Shown piece after piece: positions 1 to 10,026 of a stretch of 64,000 bases of DNA; the first letter of the stretch is position 1; the number at the start of each line of letters is the position of its first letter. The notes below the pieces were generated by a model that searched no databases, was not told the origin of the DNA, and worked only from the letters and a program-made list of their open reading frames with translations. Made by a program: the position numbers and the translations under genes. The stretch lies in contig NZ_FQZU01000013.1 in assembly GCF_900142135.1 (NCBI RefSeq), positions 1 to 64,000 on the forward strand, written 5' to 3'. The DNA comes from Desulfatibacillum alkenivorans DSM 16219. Its GTDB lineage: Bacteria > Desulfobacterota > Desulfobacteria > Desulfobacterales > Desulfatibacillaceae.

Positions 1-135
1 CAGCTTGGCCAGGATGGAGTCCGCCGTGCCCAGGTACTTTTGCCACTTGAGCTTGACCTTGCCGTCCACCCGGTGCGTTTCCCGGAGGTACCAGTAGGTT
101 CTACCTTTAATGATTTTCTTGTATAAATGCGCCAT
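1..135 (-). CDS. IS1634-family transposase, N-terminal part (cut by window edge)
   Basis: The minus strand from an ATG at 135 is open to the window edge and gives 45 residues beginning MAHLYKKIIKGRTYWYLRET, then a basic VDGKVKLKWQKYLG segment. This matches the N-terminus of IS1634-type (IS4-superfamily, DDE) transposases, which begin with an 'xGRxYYYLxExxRVxGKVxxKxxxYLG' pattern. Only the start is visible, so whether the element is intact cannot be told. The upstream 110 bases are AT-rich and hold repeated AGGTTCTACA words that may belong to the element end. Confidence 0.6.
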   Translation of the reverse strand, partial: MAHLYKKIIKGRTYWYLRETHRVDGKVKLKWQKYLGTADSILAKL

Positions 136-152
136 ATTGCATTGTGACAAAT

Positions 153-243
153 TAGGTTCTACATGTCAAGGCAAAAAGAAAGTATTCGTTAGAAAAATAA
201 CCGGTTGAATCAATGTATTGAAAGATTGGGGATAGGTTCTACA
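153..243. repeat. Repeated TAGGTTCTACA words upstream of the transposase
   Basis: The 11-mer TAGGTTCTACA occurs at 153-163 and 233-243, and its first ten bases again at 95-104 inside the transposase N-terminus. Two copies in the same orientation, 80 bases apart and just upstream of the transposase start, could be transposase-binding sites or part of the IS terminal inverted repeat. The other end of the element is outside the window, so this cannot be confirmed. Confidence 0.35.
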
Positions 244-542
244 AGGGGGAGGGTTCAACGGATTGATTTTATTAAAAATAGCAGTTCATATTCCATTTAG
301 CTCTGAAAGTCCTGTTTAATTGGAATTGGCGTAGGCTTAAAAAGATGGAGAATTGAAAGGAAAGCAGGAAATTTTTTTTCTTGGAAGGATTTATTTAGGG
401 AATCAGAATCAAGTCAAACAACTGGGGTTCCGATATTATTTTGGTTTTTGTTTGGAATGGTTTTATTAGCATTTTCTGTTTTTTTGTGGGTTCTGGGGGA
501 CGTCCCTTAAGATTCTTGGGGACGAAGATTCTTGTGATTCAT
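244..542. other. AT-rich intergenic stretch with a GGGACGTCCC palindrome
   Basis: No coding sequence is supported here. The stretch is AT-rich with homopolymer tracts. A perfect 10-bp palindrome GGGACGTCCC followed by TTAA lies at 497-506 and recurs at 544-553. This resembles small REP-type palindromes dispersed in genomes of this group. Confidence 0.4.
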
Positions 543-898
543 GGGGACGTCCCTTAATAAGTGACTAACTCTATATCTTTTTGAAATCATATATTATTTT
601 TCATTACATAGGGGCCATATTTTAGCAAAAACGGAGGTGAGGCGGGTGGAACTGCCGTTGGTTTGTAAGCATTGCCAACTGGGACAAGTTGCAGGTTATC
701 CACGATCTTTTCGGTTGAACAACATGTCGCTATGCGACCCTGGCAGGGTACTGCTCTGCCTGGGCTGACCAAGTACCCAAAGTCAAAGACCCTGGATTCC
801 CGACAGGGGCGCTCGGGAATGACGGGCAAAAAGCATGGACAGGCACGGGGGCCTGTCGCTACAAAAGCCGGGGCGTTCGGGAATGACGCAACGTTCTT
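543..898. repeat. Tandem repeat unit 1 (~356 bp)
   Basis: First of two direct copies with a period of 356 bases. Both start with GGGGACGTC, pass through ACTAACT...GAAATCA...TTATTTTT, and share a long block around 650-890 that includes CATTGCCAAC, GTTATCCACGAT, GTTGAACAACATGTCGCT and GACCCTGGATTCCCGACAGG. The unit ends in CGGGAATGACGGGCAAAAAGC-type text typical of dispersed intergenic repeats. Reading frames inside it differ between copies and carry no recognisable domain. Confidence 0.75.
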
Positions 899-1258
899 GG
901 GGACGTCTTTGATTATTCCACTAACTTTGAATCTTATTGAAATCACGTGTTATTTTTGATCAAGTTGACATGGACGGCGGACGAATTTGGTATAACCAAG
1001 GCGGCGAGACGGTGGAAATGCCGTTGGTTTGTAAGCATTGCCAACCAACTGGGACAAGTTGCGGGTTATCCACGATTTTTTCGGTTGAACAACATGTCGC
1101 TGTGCGACCCTGGCAGGATACTGCTCTGCCAGGGCTGACCAAGTACCCAAAGTCAAAGACCCTGGATTCCCGACAGGGGCGCTCGGGAAAGACGGCCAAA
1201 AAGCATGGACAGGCACGGGGGCCTGTCGCTACAATAGCGTGGACGCCCTGGAATGACG
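899..1258. repeat. Tandem repeat unit 2 (~356 bp)
   Basis: Second copy of the unit. It diverges in its first 110 bases and is nearly identical over about 1018-1258, with small differences such as a 4-base CCAA insertion and AT/GC substitutions. The pattern of indels not kept in threes argues against coding function. Confidence 0.75.
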
Positions 1259-1377
1259 GGTTTGGGAGCCTCCCAGATACGGCGCGGGGACCGCGCGACG
1301 ACGGCGGGAAAACTGCACTACGGCGGGCGAGGAGACCTCGCCACTACATTGCGCGGGGACCGCGCAACTATTTCCCA

Positions 1378-1530
1378 GAATGCCAAAGTCAAAGACCCTG
1401 GATTCCCGACAGGGACGCTCGGGAATGACGGGCAAAAAGCATGGACAGGCACGGGGGCCTGTCGCTACAAAAGCCGGGGCGTTCGGGAAAGACAACGAGG
1501 GCGCAGCAAGCAACGCCCCTACGAATGTAA
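1378..1530. repeat. Partial third copy of the repeat
   Basis: Bases 1380-1490 repeat the right half of the unit (CCAAAGTCAAAGACCCTGG through GCCTGTCGCTACAAAAGCC). It is followed by GGGCGCAGCAAGCAACGCCCCTAC, another sequence type common as dispersed intergenic repeats. The left half (CATTGCCAAC, ATGTCGCT) is missing. Confidence 0.65.
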
Positions 1531-1595
1531 GTGCAATTGTTGGGTTTGGCGGGGCTCAACTTGAGTTACGATTTTGAAAGACGCCCTGCGCGAAG

Positions 1596-1652
1596 CGCCT
1601 TTTAAAGGTTTTTTGCGGAGCTTTTTTTCAAAAAAGCGACCCGCCGGAGGCA
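1596..1652. repeat. Dispersed repeat with GTTTTTTGCGGAGCTTTTTT core
   Basis: The sequence GCGCC..TTTTAAAG followed by GTTTTTTGCGGAGCTTTTTT and then a GCCGGAGGC-type end recurs at 47764-47843 in the same orientation. Both copies sit in gene-poor spacer beside other repeats. No coding function is visible. Confidence 0.55.
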
Positions 1653-1698
1653 CGCTTTTCTGATTTTCGGCAATTTGCCGCCGGAGGCCGGTCTTTTA

Positions 1699-1732
1699 CC
1701 GGGCCTTTTCCCTAAATCGGGGAAAGGCCCGG
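1699..1732. terminator. Strong palindrome, likely transcription terminator
   Basis: CCGGGCCTTTTCCC is followed by TAAAT and then the near-perfect complement GGGGAAAGGCCCGG. The plus-strand 3' side is T-rich. It lies 18 bases beyond the stop codon of the minus-strand thymidylate synthase gene, where a terminator is expected, although the classic T-run is on the plus-strand side only. Confidence 0.5.
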
Positions 1733-1749
1733 TTTGGTTTTGGCTTGGT

Positions 1750-2541
1750 TTAGTCTCTCAGGCAGCGGAGCTTGGCCAGGTCTTCGGCGTAGCCGTACAG
1801 GTGGAGGCCTTTGCTTTCCACGACCATTTCCCCGTCTTTGACTCCGATCTCCGTTGCCATGTACTCCTTGAGGTTCTGGATTCCCGCCAGGTTGGCCGGG
1901 AGGCCTCCCCACAAGTCCCAGGATCTGAAGTACACGAAAAAGTGCAGGGTTCCGTCCTGGATGCGGGTGTCAATGGAGCGCAGGCAGGGAGGGTCGAGCA
2001 GGGTCAGGTCCGAGGGGTGGGCCACCTGCAGGACCATCTGGTTGTTTCTGTGCCCGAAATTCTTGTAGGTTTGGATAATCCATTCGATTTGGTTCAGGTA
2101 AAGCCGGCCGTCTTTTTCGTAGACCACTTTGCCGTCAGGCTCCCGGAAGTCGATGATCTCCTTGTTTTGGGCCTGCCACCAGTCCAGTTTGTCGCCTGTG
2201 ATGGGCGCGCCGGTCAGGCGTTCCCCGTAGGTGTAGGATTCCCCTTCCTCTTTATGGGGGGTCATGAGGTATTCTATGTAAGAGCGCTCGTAGCCTTCCC
2301 CGCCGTAGATGTAATCATGCTCCACGGGGTTGGGGATGCCGCAGGCCGGCGGGATGTCCGGCAGCAGGGGCTGGGTTCCGGGAAATTTTACATGTCCGGT
2401 GAAATAATCGTACTCCAGCCGGGTTTGTCCGGCGTAGGAGCCCCGGTCAATGACAAAACGGCTTCCATGGTCCAAAATGTCATGTACGGCTTGAAACCAA
2501 AGATCAGGCAGGTCGCGCGCCTGAATGGAATGAATTTTCAT
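1750..2541 (-). CDS. Thymidylate synthase family protein (archaeal-type)
   Basis: Predicted 263-residue cytosolic enzyme. The C-terminal third is thymidylate-synthase-like: a DPPCLRSID segment at about 183-191 with the nucleophilic Cys near 186, then VYFRSWDLWGGLPANLAG (substrate-binding Arg/Ser and Asn residues) and a conserved LHLYGYAEDL end. Length and style match the short ThyA seen in methanogenic archaea rather than E. coli ThyA, so dUMP methylation is likely but dCMP-type activity cannot be excluded. The ATG at 2541 was chosen over an upstream in-frame start because AAGGACAGG lies just before it. The gene begins 10 bases after the acyl-CoA synthetase stop, so the two are probably cotranscribed. 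Confidence 0.8.
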   Translation of the reverse strand: MKIHSIQARDLPDLWFQAVHDILDHGSRFVIDRGSYAGQTRLEYDYFTGHVKFPGTQPLLPDIPPACGIPNPVEHDYIYGGEGYERSYIEYLMTPHKEEGESYTYGERLTGAPITGDKLDWWQAQNKEIIDFREPDGKVVYEKDGRLYLNQIEWIIQTYKNFGHRNNQMVLQVAHPSDLTLLDPPCLRSIDTRIQDGTLHFFVYFRSWDLWGGLPANLAGIQNLKEYMATEIGVKDGEMVVESKGLHLYGYAEDLAKLRCLRD

Positions 2542-2551
2542 AAACCTGTCC

Positions 2552-4258
<1,707 letters not shown>

Positions 4259-4607
4259 GATGCGTCCTTTCTGCAGCAAGAATTCTGCACGGTGGGTTTA
4301 AGATAAAGAACGTACACACAAATATTTGTCTTGGATCATTCAACGGAAGTGGAGATTGACAGCTTTGGGACTTTGCTTAGTGTAGCAAAAATTCGGCGTT
4401 CTATACAAGCAAATGCGTCTTTTGGGCGATAAATCGCTTTAAGGCCCAATATAATGCACTCCGGTTGGCGCAAAGTTAAAAAACAATGTAAAATTAATAG
4501 GATGGCGCCATGATTGCATTAAGGAATTTAGCCTTGCAACGGTCCGAGAACCGGGCGGCGGAAAAGTCTTTTTACAACCTTTATCACGCAAATGGCGGGG
4601 GCGAGGG
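4259..4607. other. Divergent intergenic region
   Basis: About 350 bases between divergent genes, AT-rich near 4290-4520. A possible plus-strand promoter begins with TTGACA at 4355, but its -10 element is weak, so no promoter is called. No small gene is supported. Confidence 0.4.
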
Positions 4608-6296
4608 ATGGCCTCTGAAGCAGCGCCGGACGGAACCGGCAAAACAGAAAACTTAAATGATTCCAAGCCAATGGGCGGCAATCAGAACCTCAATCCTTCC
4701 CAGGAAGGGAGACCGGTGCGCGGCCGGGAGCATGGCTGGGAAATCGCAATATTCCATGAAGACATGGAAGCCGCCTTGGTGTGCACGGACCCGGAAGCCC
4801 CTGCAATTACCCCCGAAAAGGTTTTGGATCTTTTGGACGCCCGCAACATCGTCTACGGGGTTGCAAGCAGGGAGGAGATTGCCCAGGCCATAGAAAAGGC
4901 AAAAGCCAACGGAGAGCCTGCAGCGGTCGCCCAGGGCGCTCCGGCCGTCCCCGGAACCGCCCGGTACATTGAATACCTTTTTGACATAGATCCCCTCAAG
5001 GTCGGAAAAATCAAAGAAGGGGGGGAGCTGGACTTTAAGGATCGGGGGGAAATACCCCAGGTTCAGAAGGGAGACGTCATCGCCAGGGTTGTGGAGGGCA
5101 CGGAAGGCGTCCCCGGCATGGACGTTTTCGGCCAGCAAATCGAGCCTCCGAAAGTGGAGTCGGCAAAGACCATGGTGCGGGTGGGGAAGGGCGCCTCCAA
5201 GTCAGAGGACGGAAGCGCCGTCATCGCTTCAACGGACGGCAGGCCGGCCGTCACCGGCGACGGGCGCTTGTTCGTGTTCCCGGGCCTTACCATTCCCGGA
5301 GATGTCAGCCTTGAGACGGGCCATGTGCGTTTTGACGGCGCTATAGAGGTCAAGGGCAGCGTTCAGGACGGTTTCGAAGTCCAAGGAGGCAGCCTGACCG
5401 CCAAGGAGATCGGCAAAGCCGTTATCAACGTAAAAGGCGACGTGGTGGTTACGGGCGGTATTTTGGGCGCAAAGATTCAAGCCGGAGGAACCGTCCGGGC
5501 CAAGCACGTATACGGATCCACTATAGAAGCCGTGGGCGACGTGGTGGTGGGAAAGCAGATCCTCGACTCCAGGGTTATCACCACCGGAGCGTGCATCATA
5601 CCTCGCGGCAAAATCCTTTCCTCGGGAGTGTGCGCCAAACAGGGCATCGAGGCCATGCAGGTGGGTTCGGATTCCTCCAAGCCCTGCACGTTGCTTCTGG
5701 GGGTGGACGAAAGACTCACGCGTGAGTTGGATAGAATCAAGGAAGAGATTCAACAGACCAAAAAACAAATGGCGAAAAAAGACGTCTTGCTGGATGAGAT
5801 CAACAAGGCTCAGGAAAAGCTGCAGGAAAACGTGGGCCGTCTGGCTCAGGTGCAGGATAAAGCCATGGTGGCGGCCAGGGATCTGGATAAAAAAATCGAG
5901 GAAGGCGAGGGGGACGTGTCCGCCATGACCATGAGGGCGGCCGCCATCAGGCAGCAATCCGTCCAGGTTGGGGAGGCCCTTGACACCTTGCTGGAAAAGC
6001 AAGAGCTGATTTTTGACGACAAGCGCAATAAAGAAAAGGAAAAACAGGCGCTGGAAGAACGCATCAAAGATCTGGAGCAGGAAATCGAATATCTTATAGC
6101 CAAAGATAAAGAGGAGCCGGGGCTGCCGGAGCTTAAAACCAAAGGAGCGGTGTTTTCCGGCACCCTGCTCAAAGGGGTTCATGCCTCCCTGACCATGCCC
6201 GAGGACATGTCTTTCATCAGAATCAAGGAAAAACGCACCGTGGACGAAAACGACCGCCCCATCTGGATTATGGAGGTCGCCCGTCAAAAAGCGTGA
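4608..6296 (+). CDS. FapA/DUF342 family protein
   Basis: A 562-residue soluble protein. Residues about 45-110 form an N-terminal domain; about 110-340 contain the repeated Gly/Val-rich beta-helix typical of DUF342 (VKGSVQDGFEV, INVKGDVVVTGGILGA, VGDVVVGKQILDS). Residues about 370-500 are strongly charged and heptad-like, a long coiled coil. FapA proteins are linked to flagellar assembly and polar regulation in other bacteria, but no flagellar gene is near, so the role here is open. The ATG at 4608 is used; the upstream G-rich run is a poor ribosome site, and a start near 4671 is possible. Confidence 0.8.
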   Translation: MASEAAPDGTGKTENLNDSKPMGGNQNLNPSQEGRPVRGREHGWEIAIFHEDMEAALVCTDPEAPAITPEKVLDLLDARNIVYGVASREEIAQAIEKAKANGEPAAVAQGAPAVPGTARYIEYLFDIDPLKVGKIKEGGELDFKDRGEIPQVQKGDVIARVVEGTEGVPGMDVFGQQIEPPKVESAKTMVRVGKGASKSEDGSAVIASTDGRPAVTGDGRLFVFPGLTIPGDVSLETGHVRFDGAIEVKGSVQDGFEVQGGSLTAKEIGKAVINVKGDVVVTGGILGAKIQAGGTVRAKHVYGSTIEAVGDVVVGKQILDSRVITTGACIIPRGKILSSGVCAKQGIEAMQVGSDSSKPCTLLLGVDERLTRELDRIKEEIQQTKKQMAKKDVLLDEINKAQEKLQENVGRLAQVQDKAMVAARDLDKKIEEGEGDVSAMTMRAAAIRQQSVQVGEALDTLLEKQELIFDDKRNKEKEKQALEERIKDLEQEIEYLIAKDKEEPGLPELKTKGAVFSGTLLKGVHASLTMPEDMSFIRIKEKRTVDENDRPIWIMEVARQKA

Positions 6297-6414
6297 GGGT
6301 TCTCCCTTGCCCGCCAAGTTTCCAAAAGCCAACATTTGACGAACAAGCATCATATGGGGTATTTCCTGATAAGAAGTACAATGTTTCAAAACCAACCCGT
6401 TGGAGAAAACCGTT

Positions 6415-6795
6415 ATGGCCGGAGTTTTTGAAATATACGTTAAAACCCATTTTAGCGCGGCGCATGCACTAACCGGCTACGACGGAGACTGCTCCCGGAT
6501 TCACGGCCACAATTGGATGGTCGAAGTTTCCATCCAATGCCGTAAGCTGGACAACGTGGGAATAGGGATTGATTTCAAGGACGTCAAGGACGCGGTGGAG
6601 GAAATCACCCAAGGCCTGGATCATTGCATGCTGAACGACCATCCCGCATTTCAAAGCGTGAATCCCACTTCCGAAAACGTGGCCATGTTCCTTTATAAGG
6701 AACTGGGATCTCATCTCAACAACAAGTACACCAAGGTCAGCCGGGTGAAGGTTTTCGAAGCCCCCGGCGCAGGCGCAGCCTACTGGGAGGAGTAA
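6415..6795 (+). CDS. queD: 6-carboxytetrahydropterin synthase
   Basis: A 126-residue member of the PTPS/QueD family that converts 7,8-dihydroneopterin triphosphate to 6-carboxytetrahydropterin, step two of the queuosine pathway. Zinc ligands His17, His30 and His32 (FSAAH and IHGHNW) and the catalytic Cys26 are present, followed by the usual LDH and E-A-P-G end. The ATG at 6415 has GGAG nine bases upstream; a TTG at 6400 is the alternative. Its stop abuts the queE start directly, so the pair is translationally coupled. Confidence 0.93.
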   Translation: MAGVFEIYVKTHFSAAHALTGYDGDCSRIHGHNWMVEVSIQCRKLDNVGIGIDFKDVKDAVEEITQGLDHCMLNDHPAFQSVNPTSENVAMFLYKELGSHLNNKYTKVSRVKVFEAPGAGAAYWEE

Positions 6796-7443
6796 ATGGC
6801 GCTGGATGTTTGCGAGATTTTTTACGGGATTCAGGGGGAGTCCACGTATCAGGGAATGCCTTGCGTTTTTATCCGCCTGAGCGGATGCAATTTAAGGTGC
6901 CGCTGGTGCGATACGGGTTACGCCTATGACGCGGGCCTGACCATGAGCATCTCGGAAATCATGGACAAGGCCGGCCAGTTTGGGTGCCCCATTGTGGAAG
7001 TAACCGGAGGGGAGCCCCTGTTGCAAAAGGAGACTCCCGCCCTGGTGGACGCCTTTTTGAACATAGGCCTTCTGGTGCTTTTGGAAACCAACGGCAGCCA
7101 GGACATTGCCAAGGTGGATTCCAGGTGCATCCGCATCGTGGATGTTAAATGTCCCTCCAGCGGCATGGAGGAGTATAACGATTACAGCAACCTCTCCCGC
7201 ATGACCGAAAAGGACGAGCTTAAATTCGTCATTGCAAACCGGGAGGATTACGACTTTGCGCGCAAGCGGGTTCGCCTGTTGGATTTTGACGGATGCCGGA
7301 TGAACGCCATCCATTTTTCCCCGGTCTTCGGCGAACTGGACCCCAAGACCCTGGCCGAATGGATTCTTCAGGACCGCCTGGAAGTAAGGCTGCATTTGCA
7401 AATGCATAAATTCATCTGGGGCAAGGACGCCCGCGGCGTGTGA
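6796..7443 (+). CDS. queE: 7-carboxy-7-deazaguanine synthase (radical SAM)
   Basis: A 215-residue radical-SAM enzyme that rearranges 6-carboxytetrahydropterin into 7-carboxy-7-deazaguanine. The 4Fe-4S cluster motif CNLRCRWC is at residues 31-38, preceded by the IQGES(T)YQG substrate loop and followed by VTGGEPLLQ, the SAM-binding GGE motif. The insertion after the third Cys is short, as expected for QueE. The start codon follows the queD stop with no gap, and GGAGGAG serves as ribosome site. Confidence 0.93.
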   Translation: MALDVCEIFYGIQGESTYQGMPCVFIRLSGCNLRCRWCDTGYAYDAGLTMSISEIMDKAGQFGCPIVEVTGGEPLLQKETPALVDAFLNIGLLVLLETNGSQDIAKVDSRCIRIVDVKCPSSGMEEYNDYSNLSRMTEKDELKFVIANREDYDFARKRVRLLDFDGCRMNAIHFSPVFGELDPKTLAEWILQDRLEVRLHLQMHKFIWGKDARGV

Positions 7444-7649
7444 CAACTAATTTACTGAGGCTGCTCCGCCCTCCGTCATCCCCGTGGAGGGAGGCGGCGG
7501 GATGATTGCAACAGTGTCGCAATCCGCATGACGCTCTCCCGGAAGCGGGGACCCAGCGTCGTTATGAAATCGCGGCCGAGCCCGGCTCCTGAGATAAGTA
7601 TCGTGTCCCCTCGAAATCAATAAGGAAGCGAAAGAACTCCATATCTCCC
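7444..7649. repeat. Spacer with dispersed-repeat-like text
   Basis: Between queE and queC lies about 200 bases containing CCGTCATCCCCGTGGAGGGA, GCGGGGACCCAGCGTCGTTAT and similar words that look like dispersed intergenic repeats rather than coding sequence. No hairpin with a T-run was seen, so read-through from queDE into queC is possible. Confidence 0.4.
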
Positions 7650-8354
7650 ATGACTGAAAAGCAAACAAAAAAAGCTGTAGTGCTGCTAAGCGGCGGCCTG
7701 GACTCCGCCACGGCTATGGCCATGGCGAAAGACATGGGCTTTCAGGTCTACGCCCTCAGCTTCTCTTATGGCCAGCGCCACACCACCGAATTGGAGTCCG
7801 CCAAAAGGGTCGCTAAAACCCAGGGCGCCGTCCGGCATCAAATTGCAAACATAGACCTGACCTGCTTTGGAAGCTCGGCCCTCACCGCCGACCTCGACGT
7901 TCCCAAAGGCCGGGCGACGGAAGACATGCAAAAGGAAATCCCCGTCACCTACGTGCCCGCCCGGAACACCATATTCCTTTCCTTCGCCCTGGCCTGGGCC
8001 GAAGTTTTGGAAACCCCGCATATTTTCATAGGCGTGAACGCCGTGGATTACAGCGGATACCCCGACTGCCGCCCGGAATACATCCGGGCCTTTGCGACCA
8101 TGGCCAACCTGGCCACCAAGGCGGGCGTGGAAGGCCGCACAAAAATCGAGATTCACACGCCCTTGATCGATCTCACCAAGGCGCAAATCATCCAAAAAGG
8201 AACTGCCTTGGGCGTGGACTACGGCCTGACCCATAGCTGCTACGACCCCTCGCCCGAAGGCCTGGCCTGCGGCCAGTGCGACTCCTGCCTGCTTCGTAAA
8301 AAAGGCTTTGAAGAGGCCGGAGTTCCCGACCCCACTAAGTATTTTGGCGGGTGA
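7650..8354 (+). CDS. queC: 7-cyano-7-deazaguanine synthase (preQ0 synthase)
   Basis: A 234-residue ATP-dependent enzyme converting 7-carboxy-7-deazaguanine and ammonia to preQ0. The PP-loop SGGLDSAT is at residues 14-21. The zinc site is in the C-terminal 40 residues, with Cys in HSCYDPS and ACGQCDSC, and YVPARNT is the usual internal motif. It completes a queDEC set; queF and tgt are not in the window, so the end product (preQ0, preQ1 or queuosine) is not fixed by this cluster. Confidence 0.93.
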   Translation: MTEKQTKKAVVLLSGGLDSATAMAMAKDMGFQVYALSFSYGQRHTTELESAKRVAKTQGAVRHQIANIDLTCFGSSALTADLDVPKGRATEDMQKEIPVTYVPARNTIFLSFALAWAEVLETPHIFIGVNAVDYSGYPDCRPEYIRAFATMANLATKAGVEGRTKIEIHTPLIDLTKAQIIQKGTALGVDYGLTHSCYDPSPEGLACGQCDSCLLRKKGFEEAGVPDPTKYFGG

Positions 8355-8413
8355 ACCTGCGCAACATTGCGGCGTCTTTTTTATTATCTTAGCTGCGGAT
8401 AGGGGCTGAACCG

Positions 8414-8575
8414 TCACAGAGCGCTGATTTCTTCGGCGACGCTGTTAACGTTCGCCTCGATATTTTCAATAATAACCACATGGGCGCCGTTTTTTGCAAA
8501 GTCCAGGCAAGCAGCCTTGCCGATTCCCGTGCCTCCCCCGGTGATGATCGCTATTTTATCCCTTAATTTCTGCAT
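8414..8575 (-). pseudogene. Truncated short-chain dehydrogenase (N-terminal fragment)
   Basis: A good ribosome site (GGAGGGG) and ATG at 8575 begin a 53-residue product with a classical SDR start: KLRDKIAIITGGGTGIGKA, the NAD(P)-binding TGxxxGIG motif, and the next strand VVIIE. Translation stops at 8414 before the catalytic Ser/Tyr/Lys region, and no continuation is found in other frames downstream. An SDR is normally about 250 residues, so this is a deletion remnant. Confidence 0.75.
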
Positions 8576-8716
8576 GATAAGCCCCTCCTGATGATTAAGA
8601 GTTGAAGGATAAACAATCCCTTTTGGTGTCAGGCCGCCTTTTTTAATGAGCGGCCCAACGCCTTGCAATTATTGGATCCTGGACTCCGGAATTACAGGAA
8701 TGCCTGCAATCCTTTT

Positions 8717-9994
8717 TTAATTCAAAGGGTTTTCCATGCTGTACAAGCCATGGGATTCCTGGTCGAAACGTGGCAGATAGATCCTGTCCCGGCCGGGAAC
8801 GACAACTGAGACGTCATTCATGAGGCTCCCGTCGTGCATGGTGGCGTACAGCGCTTGCGAGCAGTCCGGCGAAAAGGCGATAATGCCCGTTTCCTTGCCC
8901 GCCGGAATCATGGACGGCGGAATCCTTAGGAATAAAGGTTTGATCCAGGGATTCGCATGGATAAAGTTCACCAACGGGGACCGCCTTTTCAACAAGCCCG
9001 CCCAGACTCTGCCCTGGGCGTCCCGGTCCAATCCGTCCGGCATGCCGGGAAGGTCCTTCCAAAGCACCCTATCCTTGCCTGCTTTGGCGCCTTCCAGATG
9101 CAGCCGCAATATCCTGAACTTGATGGTCTCGGTTATGAGGACGGAGCTTTCCCGATCGCCGTTTTCATACTCCAGCAACACGCCGTCCAGAAATGAGTAT
9201 CCCCGGCCCACCAAGCCTATACTGCCGTCCTCCAGATCCAGCCGCCACAGCATGCCGTTTTTTCCCAATGAGATGGCTTCGGCAACGGCGCCGCCTCCCA
9301 TGGAGGCGCCTTCATAGGCGAAAGGCTCGCTGAAGTAGATGCGCTTACCGTCCCTGCTTACGTCCAGGTCGTTGCAGAACATGAGAGCCCGGCTGTTTTG
9401 CTCGGTCATTTTATCTATTTTTAATGCCTTGAAGTTCTCGCCCGTGTATACCGCCCCGGTGTTTTCGCCGGGGATAGTGCAGGTCTCAGGGATAACAGGA
9501 GCTCTGGTAAGCAAAGGGGCAACCTGTTTGGTGGAAATGGACAGTTTGTAAATCCCGACTTGCTCGCCTTCAGGATAGGTCGCTCCGTGCAGATAGGATG
9601 CGCAAAACACGATCGTATCCGGATCGCCGGGCATTTGCCGGGCGCCCGCCGCCATCAGGGGCGGGTCCACAAAGGGCTCTGCAGTATTTGCGGCAAAATC
9701 CACCTTCCAGATTTTGCCGTCCATGCAGGTCACGAAAGCGCGGCCAAGGTCTTCCTGAAGAACGATCTCGTCGTGTCCGGGCAAGTCCATCATTTCCGCC
9801 AACAGCTCGCCCAAAGGATCGCCCTCAGCCTGCACGTCTGTGACTTCCTGGGGAACCTCCCCCATTTCAATGGGCGGATGGATGCGGATATACGGCGGAG
9901 GCGCCGTCGCCGACCAGAGGATAACGCCCGCCGCAAACAAGGCGATCAGCGTAATGCTGATGGCCTTTCCTCTTTTATTGGCAAAAAACCCCAT
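8717..9994 (-). CDS. Strictosidine-synthase-like / SMP-30-type beta-propeller, membrane anchored
   Basis: A 425-residue protein with one N-terminal membrane segment (ISITLIALFAAGVILW at about 10-25), followed by an extracytoplasmic six-bladed propeller of the strictosidine-synthase-like/APMAP type. Family signatures seen are FCNDLDVSRDGKRIYFSE, LITETIKFRILRLHLEG and LPGMPDGLDRDAQGRVWAGL. Members act as lactonases or esterases or bind small molecules; the substrate is unknown. The ATG at 9994 follows GGAGGG. It lies 32 bases downstream of the ThDP enzyme and is probably last in that operon. Confidence 0.75.
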   Translation of the reverse strand: MGFFANKRGKAISITLIALFAAGVILWSATAPPPYIRIHPPIEMGEVPQEVTDVQAEGDPLGELLAEMMDLPGHDEIVLQEDLGRAFVTCMDGKIWKVDFAANTAEPFVDPPLMAAGARQMPGDPDTIVFCASYLHGATYPEGEQVGIYKLSISTKQVAPLLTRAPVIPETCTIPGENTGAVYTGENFKALKIDKMTEQNSRALMFCNDLDVSRDGKRIYFSEPFAYEGASMGGGAVAEAISLGKNGMLWRLDLEDGSIGLVGRGYSFLDGVLLEYENGDRESSVLITETIKFRILRLHLEGAKAGKDRVLWKDLPGMPDGLDRDAQGRVWAGLLKRRSPLVNFIHANPWIKPLFLRIPPSMIPAGKETGIIAFSPDCSQALYATMHDGSLMNDVSVVVPGRDRIYLPRFDQESHGLYSMENPLN

Positions 9995-10026
9995 GCTTCC
10001 CTCCATTTGCAATTATGGTTCGGCTT

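Noticed and set aside
497-1530. CRISPR-like array
   Set aside because: The repeats are long and two to three in number, without short regular spacers; no cas gene is present.
587-1577. Several frames of 63-163 codons on both strands in the repeat block
   Set aside because: All are generated by the repeat unit, differ between copies through frame-breaking indels, and have no ribosome sites or domains.
5229-6395. 388-codon minus-strand frame opposite the FapA gene
   Set aside because: Shadow of the DUF342 and coiled-coil coding sequence; Phe/Leu/Gln-rich product with no domain.
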